Source of the DNA: Isoetes taiwanensis | Taxonomy: Eukaryota; Streptophyta; Lycopodiopsida; Isoetales; Isoetaceae | DNA: 64,000 nt | Assembly: GCA_021234155.1 (NCBI GenBank) | Contig: JAJEKV010000046.1 | Location: 8,811,012-8,875,011 of the forward strand | Direction: 5' to 3' | Shown: in pieces, positions 22,942 to 34,165 of the stretch | Position numbering within the stretch: the first letter of the stretch is position 1 | How the letters are laid out: the number at the start of each line of letters is the position of its first letter | Program-made: the position numbers and the translations under genes | The notes under the pieces: model-generated | Told to the model about the DNA's origin: nothing | The model's database searches: none | What the model saw: only the letters and a program-made list of their open reading frames with translations

Positions 22942-23582
22942 CAAGGGGTATTTACCATTTATTTTACTTGTCTAGTTGTATTTTAAGGAGTATAAGGGTA
23001 TATCAAGCTAGTTTTCTGCGTATGATAAGGGGGTTTTGCCGGACCCTAGGAGCACAGATGCCATATCCAAAATATATATAGACGAATCCCCCGGGGTTTG
23101 AATACGTCTTTCTAAGAAACCTCTTCGAAAAATAGGTAATAGATACGTGAAACTGGCTCACATTCTTTTTGGTACATCATATTCTTGCATTTACTATCTA
23201 TGTAGCTGCATTGATCCTACTTAAAGGTGCTTTTCCCTCGCAGTTCTCGTTTAATACCTGATAAAGCTAATCTTGGTTTTCGTTTTCCTTACATTTATAT
23301 AAAAAATGGACTAACATGCATCTAAGTTTTAAGTCCGTGTACTAAAGCCCTACAAGGATAGCTAAATTTCTCCTAAAACTTTGCAAAGAATGGAACATGC
23401 AAAACCTTCTAATATTAGAGGCGATTTAGAAGGCACTTGAACCGTAAAAGATGCTCATTAAGATAAGGAGACATGTACTTCTTTTTATTGGAGGTATCTA
23501 ATTAAGTTCAAATTCCATCCGCCTTTGATGCAAAGACAAGATTTAAAGGCCAACTCAGAGAATACAAAGCATTAGTAGATGA

Positions 23583-23853
23583 ATATGAATAGAATAGAAT
23601 AGAATAGAATAGAATAGTTTTTAACGCCCACGGAGACCAATAGGTCATGGGACCCATACAATGGGCTAGTACAATCATTACTACTAGGATTAAAAACCCC
23701 GCACAAAAGGTTTTCAAGGAAAACCTTTTGCAAAGAATGATGATACTAGACAAGCTGAGATAATAACTAACCGAGGGCTCAAGAATTGCGCAGACGCTTA
23801 TCTAGAACCTCAAGTATGTATAATGCCAAGTCATGCATAGATGGTGCTCTGAA
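23583..23853 (-). mobile_element. 3' end fragment of a LINE B-type element
   Basis: Minus orientation: a (TATTC)n tail at 23583-23617, then TTGGTCTCCGTGGGC and GGGTCCCATGACC, shared with the LINE B 3' end at 55995-56060. It also holds the structured motif at 23667-23747. Only about 270 bp remain, so it is heavily 5'-truncated. Confidence 0.7.
23667..23747. repeat. Nested stem motif, locus 1
   Basis: Core GGATTAAAAACCCCGC plus the palindrome AAAAGGTTTTC.AGGAAAACCTTTT, enclosed by an outer inverted repeat CTAGTA..ATCATT/AATGAT..TACTAG. Loci 2 and 3 are at 44946-45030 and 56072-56137. Confidence 0.6.
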
Positions 23854-24004
23854 ACTATTTGAAATGAATAAGCAAAGTTATAGGAAATAGTAACTCTCTT
23901 GTAATATGGATATTTTCTTAAATAAAAGTTGCAACAAATGAAATTTGTATGGCCATAACTTACCAATGAAGAATGTCTAGAAAAAGAAAAAGGAGATGCT
24001 ATTT

Positions 24005-24894
24005 TTTTTTTCTTTTTTTATATTGCAATATCAAAGCTCAAGTTAGAAATACACTTGATAAGACCTGATACAATTCATTGTATAGCAGCAGATATGGAAT
24101 TTTCGTGCATGATGACATGTACAGGTCTCCTTCCCTAGTGGTTTGGGCATGAGCACAAGGTTTTTGGTCTACTTTTCCATATTTGCTTCCAAATGGTAAA
24201 TGAGTTTTAACATATGGCCTTGTATTTGCGTTGAGAAAGATTTGCACATGCCACTTTTGGATGCATGAAAGACACATGTCACATGCTTGAACAAAAAGTT
24301 TTGCATGTGACTATTATATGCATGGAATGACCATGAAATGACCATGGTGATCTAACCATGAAATTGGATATAAAGATTCCCTTGATTGAAATGCAGGATT
24401 TTTTACATGCATAAAAACACATCTCAGATGAATGGCCATGGTGTGATAGATATGGCATTGTAGACATGGTAAACATGGAATTTTGTAAATGCTAAGGTAG
24501 GTGAATAAGGCAGTTTCGAAAATGCCTTTTAGGGTTGCTTAACAAAGTTAGGGTTTCGTCTAACGATTGAACGGAGCTCTGGATATTTGCCGGCAACAAA
24601 CTGCCAGTAAGGGTTTCTTAAAAATAGAGGTAAGAATTATATCTGGAATTACGCATGCAACAAAAAGCAAATTACTTAAGGGCTTCTGCAGACCAAGAAC
24701 TGTTATTAGGGACACTGCCAGAGATTCACATAAATGGCATCAATCCGGCACTTCTAGACCTAGTTTGTATTATGCCCATGCTGGGTTTTGAGCACATCCC
24801 GCATCACTACGTAACGGCTTGCAACCGGAAAGACAAGCTCACCGACCGCTGGAAAGTCCGGGCTGATCCCGAGATCAATAATACAAGTGCACTA
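24005..24894. repeat. Repeat unit U, copy I, left part
   Basis: Shares 24010-24058 with 32729-32780, about 24300-24530 with 33740-33945, and about 24530-24790 with 30594-30840 and 33945-34165. Noncoding. The unit resumes after the MULE at 27966. Confidence 0.8.
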
Positions 24895-24903
24895 TGAGCA
24901 AAC
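24895..24903. repeat. MULE target site duplication, left
   Basis: TGAGCAAAC, repeated exactly at 27957-27965. The uninterrupted unit at 30945-30960 shows the empty site. Confidence 0.9.
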
Positions 24904-25609
24904 GCTACCAGATATCGAGTCCGGATCCGGTTTTTCGACATTTTGCCCCTGGTGTTTCTGGACGTCCATAAACACCCAATGCATGCCCATCCATTGGTCC
25001 ATGCATGCATCGATGCCCAGGACGCCCGAGGATCCATGCATCCCGGCCATCTTCAACCGCGCAACTAAACCTCGCGGTTTTTTGTCCAGAAACACCACTG
25101 ATGTTTTTGAAGGCAGTTGGAGAGTTGGACGTGACACTTTTTTTGACTTGTAACTGTGGCAGTGTCCCCTGTACTTGTTTGTACGGGTGCATTTAATGAA
25201 TCTGGTGGTGATATTTCCATCCCAAGGCTGGTGGGGTGTTTCCGCCCAATTCAAAAACTAATTGGGGATCTTTGCCGTTACCACGTAAAACCACCCAGCC
25301 GCCCTGCTCGAAAAGATCCATTGGACCGCTTGGGTTCGGGCCAGGCATGGAGGCAGAGGATAATGGCATCCAGGTAGAACAGGTAAGGTTATATAGAGGT
25401 TGACATTGGGTTTAGTTTTAGCAGTGTGGCAAATCTTTGTAACTTAGTAATTTTTGTCTTCCAGACTCTTTTGCATCTCCCGGTTCAAGATCCCCCCATC
25501 AGTGTATTTTCGAGACTGCAATTGCAATGGGAGATAGAGCAGCATTTCACAGTAAGTAACCTACCCCGACAAAGAACTATTCCAAAGGCATGCATGCTAT
25601 ATCCCCACA

Positions 25610-26760
25610 AACAGTGGTGCAAGATTTCGTGGAAGGGGAGCAGAATTTGCTGTGGTGCAACACCAACTTCGTGAAGCGTGGATCTCGGGGTAGAGAAGAG
25701 GGATCTGCCAAGAAAAGAGTCGACCAAAATGCCCATCTTAAAATAACCAAGTAAGTGAATTGATTTGTCATTCAGTTTCATTTGGATTCATGGAATTTCA
25801 ATTGAAGTGAACCGGGAACTGTTATTTCTCAGCTGTAACTTAGCTAACTGAACAACTATTTCTCAATTGTATCTATTGGTGCAGCTATGGCCCTGAAGAT
25901 TATCGTGAACATTCTCGGGAGGTCAAAGATAAAACAACCCGAGCTCTAATTGCTGAAGAAAAGAAGAAGAATCCTTCCTACTCAAGGAGACAGAGAAGAG
26001 GAATGAGTATTAGGCGAGGTTGCAGGTGCCACTTTCAGGTGAAGCAGTTGTATTTGAGGCCTGATATATGTAAAATTACATACTACGAGATGAGGCACAT
26101 TGATAATCAAGAGAAAGTCTGCCATGGAATTGAGGATCCCCAATGCGCAAGAACAAGGCATGATGTAGCTCCATGGCTCTCAAAGGGTAAGAAGGCTTGG
26201 GCCTACCAACATTTGCTTCATAACCACACTCCCCAAGAGGTCTTCCGTCAACACGAGGAACAATGGGAGATAGAAAAGAGGATGGATCCCAATGCCCCCA
26301 AGAACAGAGATGCATTCTTAGCCATGGATGATTTATATAATTTGTCCCGCAAGCTGGCTGCTGACACGTGGATGCTGCACAAGAATGTGGCCGCAAGTGT
26401 TAGGATGTGGGTTGATTTACATCCAGAATATGTGTTCATGTATCAGGAGGGAGTCCCTTTCACATTGGGCATCATCACAACCGCTCCAAATGAAGATCCC
26501 GTTAGAGCATGGAAGGGGAATGCCGTAGCTTTAGATTCAACCTTCAAGACCAATGACCACCGCAACATCGGCCCTTTATGCCTTGCTAGTTTATGATACG
26601 CATGGAAATGGTGTCCCTGTTGCTTGGGTTCTATCCTCTAGTGCCACCGAGGAGGACATCCATCCTGGCTGATTGCAATGAAGAACCGCATACATAGGGA
26701 AGACCCAACTTGGGAACCCGTGATGCTTCATTGTAGATGATGCATGTGCCCTCAGAATTT
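25610..26760 (+). pseudogene. MULE transposase, truncated after the second catalytic Asp
   Basis: Two exons are readable. The first runs to about 25750 (LLWCNTNFVKRGSRG..), donor GTAAGT. The second starts after TTGGTGCAG at 25885 (YGPEDYREH..). It contains GCRCHFQVKQLYLRPDI, AWAYQHLLHNHTP, SVRMWVDLHPEYVFMYQ and NAVALDSTFKTND, the first Asp of the DDE core. A one-base shift near 26565 leads to YALLVYDTHGNGVPVAWVLSS, and a further break to DDACALRI with the second Asp (about 26735-26757). The third acidic residue and the SWIM zinc finger are missing, so this copy cannot be autonomous. Confidence 0.82.
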
Positions 26761-26869
26761 AAAAAAATCTTGTGATGATTGATGTCATGCCATTGACAAT
26801 CGATGTTTAAAGAATATTTAGTTTCGACCCACTTCAAGTGCATTTAATACTAGTACTCCCTTCCGAACA

Positions 26870-27620
26870 AAATTACCCATGGTTATGGTTAGAAACACCC
26901 AGCCAGAAACACCATAACGTTGGCTAGAAACACCTTACCCTTAGTCGACACATTATGAAATCATCATTTCCATTTGAGATTTGAAAGTTACAATTCAATA
27001 TTCTATACATTTTCAGGTTGTCATTTCCAGCTGAGATTTTTAATTATTAATAAGTTGCAATTGAGATGTTGTGGATTGACACAAACACCAAAAAATTGGC
27101 CAGAAACACCGTGCCTGGCCAGAAACACCAATGGCTAGCCATAAACAACATCCCTCAGGCCTTCCCCATGCTAGTGGCCGTAAAACACCATGCCTCCGCC
27201 GTAAAACACCATGCCTCCGCCGTAAACACCATTCCTCCGCCGTAAAACACCATTCCTCCGCCGTAAAACACCATGTCACCATGTACGAGTTGCAATTCAA
27301 TGTTTTAGATATTGTGTTCCAATGTTCTTAGCATTATTAAGTTATCAATTTTAATTGAGATTTATGATTAATAATTGGTTGCAATCGGGATCTTGTGAAT
27401 TGCAACTCAATATTATCTATCAATATTATCTATCAATGTTGCAAATTTGGCATTCACGATATTTATCTACACTATGTCAATGGGGATGGCTCTATAACAT
27501 TTGTATCCCGTGGCCGTAAAGACTTAGCCCATGACCGTAAAACACCTATGGCCGTAAATACCGTGTATTGTCCCAAACACCTACCACATTGGCATGGCCG
27601 TAAAAACCATACCCACACTA
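26870..27620. repeat. Interspersed CCAGAAACACC / CCGTAAACACC motifs
   Basis: More than 15 copies at irregular spacing, with a regular block GCCTCCGCCGTAAAACACCAT (about 20-bp period) at 27176-27273. The same motif occurs in both TIRs, so they may be extra transposase binding sites or slippage-amplified TIR sequence. Confidence 0.75.
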
Positions 27621-27956
27621 CCGGATTTGCTCACACTGGGGAATGCAATCCCGCTTGAATTTGAGGGGTACAATCATAACCCCTGAATTTAATGCACGGC
27701 AACCTCAAACGAACCCGCCATGTAAAACGATGTCGCCAGTCCAAAAGTGCCTTCAAAACATCGCTGGTGTTTTGACAAAAACCGCGCGGTTCATTGGCGC
27801 GGTTGAAGATGGCCGGATGCATGGATCCCGGGCGCCCCTGGCATCGATGCATGCATGGACCAGCGGGATAAGATGCATTGGGTGTTTTCGGACGCCCGTA
27901 AACACTGGGGCAAATGTCCGTAAACACCGGATCCCGGACTCGATATACGGGCGCCC

Positions 27957-29262
27957 TGAGCAAACGAATTTCGAAGTTATCCCTGGAGCGCACAATAGTC
28001 AGGTTCCATTTTAGTTTTTCCATTTGAATATGATGTTTACAGATTTGTCATGTAGACGTGGTAATTGCTACACTTCTCAATACTAGGCTTTGCAGAGTGC
28101 ATAACCAAAAAATAGAATATAGAGATTACATTTGTAAGTGCTTTGATGCGTACGACCATGCATTTTGATTTTAGTACTCGAAATTGTTTAAACAATTGCA
28201 TATGTTGATTGAAACCTATATTGTCTTGATGCATATAATGCCAATGACAACATGAATCTATTGATCTACATAGATTTATTGTGAATAATGGATCATTTTT
28301 ATCCTAATCTAGGCTATTATTTAGAACAGATAGAAGGCAAGTAAGAGATACAATTGCTTTCATTAACATGTTTAACAAGAACATTGGCTCCAAGGTAAGG
28401 GAGTTCATCAGTTATAGTTATGCGGGGATTTAAACCAAAATGTAGCCCAATACAAGACCGATACATAGAAATATTGGATGTATTGTGGGCCACACAGATC
28501 TACGAAAGTTATTTCCACTTTGAACATTTACATTTCTGTTAAAAATCATTTGTGGCATGGTGAAGGGGATAACCTAAGAAAACCTATAGCTTACCTGCTA
28601 GTTCTGCCTTAATTACCCTTCTTATGCTAAACTTTGGCTATTTAACTGCAGGTAATTAAGTTTCTTGCTCCATGCTTGAAATTTTTTTCGTGGATTATGG
28701 TTATAATAACTTGCAAGACTTCAAGTAAGCACTTTCCAAAGGAGGGCAACTCGGATGAGTATCATAATGTAGGAGATTGTTCAAATGAATGTATAAGAAT
28801 TTGGGATTAAAGACAGAGTTGCATAATCTATGCATCTCATATATCGACAAAGTAAAATGTTTGTATTTATATTTTCTGGAATACAATGTTAAATTCAAGT
28901 GCATATTTTGGTAATACAATATAATGGATTTGTTTTACCTAGTCTTGGCTTAGAAAATAACACCTAATAATTTTCTAAGGCTACTAATTGCAGATTTAAT
29001 AATATTAAAGATGAAAGTCTAGAAACAAATTTAAAAGATTTTTTTTTTCTTAAATTCAGTTTTCTAATTATACTCGAAAGCATGACTAGGCTAATAAACT
29101 ACATGTAGAAATCTATACTAATCCCGTTGCTGGATATTACAATAGGAAAAAAGATGCCAAATATGAACATGATGAAAAATGAGTGGATCAAGAAGCTGAT
29201 GGTTCAATATCTGGAGAAGGCTTCTTATATGGAGCAGATAAAAGACAACGTCTATAAACCCC
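27957..29262. repeat. Repeat unit U, copy I, right part
   Basis: Starts with the right MULE target duplication. 27978-29240 is nearly identical to 30994-32240. Open frames inside are shared by both copies but are short and unassigned. Confidence 0.9.
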
Positions 29263-30593
29263 TGGTATTTTGCTACATATTTTAAACGAGGTGCATCCTA
29301 ACTACCACAGTCATCGGATTACTCGATCCTACGACCCAGATCGTATGCTGAGGCCTGTTACCACCTCTCGTTTCGCTTATAGTCATTTATGATTGGAGGC
29401 GCCTATGATTTTGAAATATGAAACACGATTTCGCCTAAGGTTTTGAGGGAATATCGAACCTCTATACGGTTTTGCTTAAGATTTTAGAATATCAGATAGG
29501 GGGGCTCGAACCTCTACCAAAATAACTCAATGTCCTAATAAGACTACTTTAACCAATATACCCAGTGAGCTAATGTGATTATTTTTTATCTTGAATTTAT
29601 GTTTTTTTTTTTTATAACAACCCATTCAATTGTGTTAGGGATATATGGTCTATGTTTTCAGAAATTGTTATGTTTTACATCCATATCAAATCCCCCTGGA
29701 ACCCCAGTTATTTTGCTACATATTCTAAATGAGGTGCACTCTGGACTACCACAGTCGTTGGATTCGTCGATCTTACGACCCAGGTTGTATGTTGGGGTCT
29801 GTTGGCACCTCTCGTTTCGTTTATAGTGATTTTGAAATGTGACATACGATTTCGCCTAAGGTTTTGAGAGAATATCGAACCTCTATACGACTTTGCCTCA
29901 GATTTTAGAATTTGAAGTACGGGAGCTCGAACCTCTACCAAAATAATTCAATGGCCCAACTAAGACTACTTTAACCAATATACTCAGTGAGCTAATGCGA
30001 TTATTTTTTATGTTGCATCTATGTTTTTTTTTTATAACAACTTATTCGATTTTTTTAGGGATATATGGTCTATGGTTTCAGGAATTGTTATTTGGGTGTT
30101 TTTTTGCTGGTGGTGTACAAAAAAAACGAAATTCAAGCACTAAATCAGCACCTTCAAAGATAACATGTGTGATCGGGGCTTCACATTACTAATATGCTCA
30201 TTATGTTATACATAACTAAAGAACATCCTAATATTTTTTGAAGGGCAATGAAGGGCAAGGGAAGGGCAATGAAGGGTAGCTTGAAGGGCAATCAGCACTC
30301 GTTAAGCACCCTATGTCCTGGACTACTTTATTGTACACCACCAATAAAAAAAGACCCATTTTTACATCCACATCAAATCCCCCTGGAACGCCCTGTTATT
30401 TTGCTACATATTTTATCTTGAATTTATGTTTTTTTATAACAACCCATTCAATTGTTTTAGGGGTATATGGTCTATGGTTTCAGAAATTGTTATTTTTTAC
30501 ATCCATATCAAATCCCCCTTGAACCCCCTGTTATTTTGCTACATATTCTAATGAGGTGCACCCTGGACTACCACAATCGTCGGATTCGTAGGG
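29263..30593. repeat. Tandem units of about 430 bp with tRNA-like modules
   Basis: Unit 1 is 29263-29694 and unit 2 is 29695-30115; partial units follow at 30361-30500 and 30500-30593. Marker TATTTTGCTACATATT recurs at each start. Units 1 and 2 contain on the minus strand a box A-like TTAGCTCACTGGG and a box B-like GGTAGAGGTTCGAG (29502-29575 and 29925-29998), as in tRNA-derived SINEs. Confidence 0.75.
30094..30357. mobile_element. MITE-like element (264 bp)
   Basis: Terminal inverted repeats GGGT.TTTTTTT..TGGTGGTGTACAA. It interrupts a tandem unit where the neighbouring unit is continuous, with ATTT on both sides as a possible short target duplication. Inside is a short run of GAAGGGCAA repeats (30240-30292). 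Confidence 0.65.
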
Positions 30594-32300
30594 TTGCTTA
30601 ACAAAGTTAGAGTTTCGTCTAACGATGTTGTGGACGGTGCTCTGGATATTTGTCGGCAACAAACTGCCAGTACCTGTTTCTTGAAAATAGAGGTAAGAAT
30701 TACATCTGGAATGATGCATGCAACAGAAAGCAAATTGCTTAAGGGCTTCTGCAGACCAAGAACTGTTATTAGGGACACTGCCAGAGATTCACATAAATGG
30801 CATCAATCCGGCACTTCTAGACCTAGTTTGTATTATGCCCATCCCAGTACCACAGAATGGCATCTTGCAAATCTGTGGAAGACAAGCTCACTGGACCAGT
30901 GGAAAGTCTGACTGATCCTGAGATCAATAATACAAGTGCAGACTATGAGCAAACAAATTTAGAAGGCAACAAAAGAGCTACCAAATCAACTGTAGTTATC
31001 CCTAGAGCGCACAATAGCCAGGTTCCATTTTAGTTTTTCCATTTGAATATGATGTTTACAGATCTGTCATGTAGACGTCGTAATTGCTGCACTTCTCAAT
31101 ACTAGACTTTGCAGAGTGCGTAACCAAAAAATAGATTATAAATATTACATTTGTAAGTGCTTTGATGCATACTAGCATGCATTTTGATTTTAGTACTCGA
31201 AATTGTTTAAACAATTGCATATATTGATTAAAGCCTATATTGTCTTGATGCATATAATGCTAATGACAACATGAATCTTTTGAGAAATAGTGGATCTTTT
31301 GATCCTAATCTAGGCTATTATTTAGAACAGATAGAAGGCAAGTAAGAGATACAATTGCTTTCATTAATATATTTAACAAGAACCTTAGCACCAGGGTAAG
31401 GGAGTTCATCAGTTATTGTTATGCGAGAATTTAAACCAAAATGTAGCCCAATACAAGACTGATACACAGAAATATTGAATGTATTGTGGGCCACACAGAT
31501 CTGCGAAAGTTATTTCCACTTTGAACACTTACATTTCTGTTAAAAATCATTTGTGGCATGGTGAAGGGGATAACCCAAGAAAACCTATAGCTTACCTGCT
31601 AGTTCTGCCTTAATTACCCTTCTTATGCTAATCTTTGGCTGTTTAACTGCAGATAATCAGGTTTCTTGCTCCATGCTTGAAAATTTCTTCGTGGATTATG
31701 GTTATAATAACTTGCAAGACTTCAAATAAGTATTTTCCAAAGGAGGACAGCTCGGATGAGTATCATAATGTAGGAGATTGTTCAAATGAATGTATAAGAA
31801 TTTGGGACTAAAGACAGAGTTGCATAATCTATGCATCTCATATATTGACAAAGTAAAATGTTTGTATTTATATTTTCTGGAATACAATGTTAAATTCAAG
31901 TGCATATTTATGGAAACACAATATAATGGATTTGTTTTACCTATTCTTGGCTTAGAAAATGACACCTAATAGTTTTCTAAGGCTGCTAATTGCAGATTTA
32001 ATATTCCAACGGAATATTGAAGATGAAAGTCTGGAAACAGATTTAAAAGGTTTTTTTTTCCTTAAATTCAGTTTTCTAGTTATACTCGAAAGCATGACTA
32101 GGCTAATAAACTACAGGTAGAAATTTATACTAATCCCTTTGTTGGATATTACAATAGGAAAAAAGATGCCAAATATGAACATGATGAAAACGAGTGGATC
32201 AAGGAGCTGATAGTTCAATATCTGGAGAAGGCTTCCAGACATAAGTGATGTCAATTTGTTGGTGGACTCTTATATGGAGCAGATAAAAGATACGTCTACA
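30594..32300. repeat. Repeat unit U, copy II (uninterrupted)
   Basis: Continuous from TAGGGTTGCTTAACAAAGTTAG to about 32300. It shows the MULE empty site and aligns with both halves of copy I. Confidence 0.88.
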
Positions 32301-32728
32301 AACCCCGCAAGATATTTGCTGATGGTAAGTCCTTTTTTAGTGTCCATGCAGAAACCCAAATTAAAACAAGATATGGACCCAAGAATTGGACATATTAGAG
32401 TAATGGACCTAGGGATTATCCACAACACATGACTAAAAAGGCATTCACCAAGAGGGTAAATCATATCCCATATTGTGGATCTAGCGTTGTGGCTCTAGCA
32501 TGCAAGGTTCCATGGAGGCATTTGCCAAGGGTTAAATCATATCCCAGATTGTGGCTTCAGCGTGCAAAGATGGCATACATGCTATCACACAAAGATTTTC
32601 ATAAAAAGCATTGTGGAGCAGGGCATGTGCATTATAGCAAGGTCCTGCACTCCTTGCTATAAGAAGTAATATTTAGTTATGCAAGAATATACTTGCAATT
32701 GCCCCCCGAACAACGGTTAAAGGAAGGG
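32301..32728. other. Stretch without a gene
   Basis: Contains a partial internal duplication (AAATCATATCCCA.ATTGTGG at about 32459 and 32535) and a perfect 11-bp hairpin TTATAGCAAGG/CCTTGCTATAA at 32632-32662. Confidence 0.4.
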
Positions 32729-34165
32729 TTTTTTTTTATTGCAATGTCAAGGCTCAAGTTAGAAATACACTTGATAAGACAGTGTTGTTTACGTACTCGT
32801 ATTTTATGTTTACATACGTCTCGTACTTTCCTCACAGTAATATACGTTCTATACCTATAAGTTGACTGGTCAAATTGAGCTCTTGTTTTATTAATACTGT
32901 ACTTAACATATTAATAAGTACAGTACGTATAATACGTACTTAAAAAAAAGTCTTTAAATGACATTAGACCAATATAATTGGTAAATTTATGCATTAGGAA
33001 AAATACATTATTATATATTATAGAATTAGGAGACTTTAGACATTAGGGAAATTATGGAATTGTAGTTAAAATAAATAAATAAATAAATAAATAAAAACCC
33101 AATCTTCTTATAAATAAAAACCCAAAACCTCTGCATTTTTCTTCTCTTTCTTTTTACCCTAGCCGTGAATCAGAACAGAGATGGAGATGCAGCTCCACCT
33201 TTCTCCTTGTTTTGTCATGGCAGGGGGCAGACCTTCTCCTTAATACTTCAGTAGCTTGTATTCATGCAAGAAAGAAATACAGAGGTCAGCGTCAGTTAAT
33301 AGCTTCGGATTCAATAAATGAGCAACAATAACTTAAATTTATTTGTCTGTGGGTGTAGATTGCAAACTAGAATATGAAGAGATATAACTCTTAAATAGAC
33401 ATATTTTGGATTGAAAACTATGTTTTGCAAGGTCTTGAATAAGAAAAGCTTTGGTTACAAAGCAATGGTTACTATAGTATTTGCATGACAATGATTGAAT
33501 TATTTTCGTGTATAGTGATGTGAACAACATGTAATTTTCTTCTAGGGTCATTTGACCTATTGAGGCTATGAAGATGAAAAGCAAAAACATGGCTATGAAC
33601 ATAGATGCAAAAACCACGGCTATGAACATGGAAAGCAGGAAGAGTTGGAAAGGAGGAATGTAGAAATCACATTTTTAAGGTGTCAGACAAGTATATCTCA
33701 TGTTGAGGTTAAAGTAGTGACCATGTATTTGAAACTATTCATGGAATGACCATGGTGATCTAACCTTGAAATTGGATAAAGGGTCATTGGATTGAAATGC
33801 AGGATTTTTTACATGCATAAAAACACATCTCAAATGAATGGCCATGGTGTGATAGATATGGCATGGTAGACATGGTAAGCATGGAACTTTGTAAATGCTA
33901 AGGTAGGTGAATAAGGCAATTTGGAAAATGCCTTTTAGGGTTGCTTAACAAAGTTAGGGTTTCATCTAACGATGTTGTGGATGGAGCTCTGGATATTTGC
34001 TGCCAACAAACTGACAATACTTATTTCTTGAAAATAGAGGTAAGAAATACATCTGGAATTATGCATGCAACAGAAAGCAAATTGCTTAAGCGCTTCTGCA
34101 GACCAAGAACCGGTATTAGAGACACTGCCAGAGATTCACATAAATGGCATCAATCCGGCACATTC
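32729..34165. repeat. Repeat unit U, copy III, with about 950 bp of foreign or diverged DNA
   Basis: 32729-32780 matches 24010-24058 and 33740-34165 matches 24300-24740. 32781-33739 is absent from the other copies; it contains an inverted repeat ACTGTACTTA/TAAGTACAGT (32896-32924) and an (AAAT)n run (33068-33096). The unit ends abruptly at 34165 against chromovirus copy 2. Confidence 0.7.
33109..33243 (+). promoter_or_regulatory. Possible core promoter, leader and short ORF
   Basis: TATAAATA (33109-33116), a pyrimidine-rich leader TTTTTCTTCTCTTTCTTTTT, then ATG 33181 opening a 20-codon frame to TAA 33241-33243. The arrangement looks like a plant gene start, but no downstream exon is recognisable. 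It could be a fragment of a gene carried by the inserted segment. Confidence 0.25.

Larger units (their letters stand above)
22946..23988. repeat. Dispersed repeat R', interrupted by a LINE 3' end
   Basis: Direct repeat of 20037-20822. The match breaks at about 23583 and resumes at about 23854 (CTATTTGAAATGAATAAGC), leaving about 270 bp of inserted sequence. Confidence 0.85.
24904..27956. mobile_element. Mutator-like element (MULE), 3053 bp
   Basis: Perfect 9-bp target duplications, long terminal inverted repeats of about 240 bp (24904-25145 and 27715-27956, sharing TATCGAGTCCGG.ATCCGGT) and a MULE transposase fragment inside. It sits in repeat unit U copy I, and copy II provides the empty site. 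The right half (26870-27620) is filled with CCAGAAACACC / CCGTAAACACC repeats. Confidence 0.93.

Noticed and set aside
20037-23988. Repeats R and R' as the two LTRs of one gypsy element
   Set aside because: The ends lack TG..CA with adjacent PBS or PPT, and the pol remnant overlaps the end of R rather than lying between the repeats.
27176-27273. Regular 20-bp repeats resembling a CRISPR array
   Set aside because: No unique spacers. The units are contiguous variants of a MULE motif in plant DNA.
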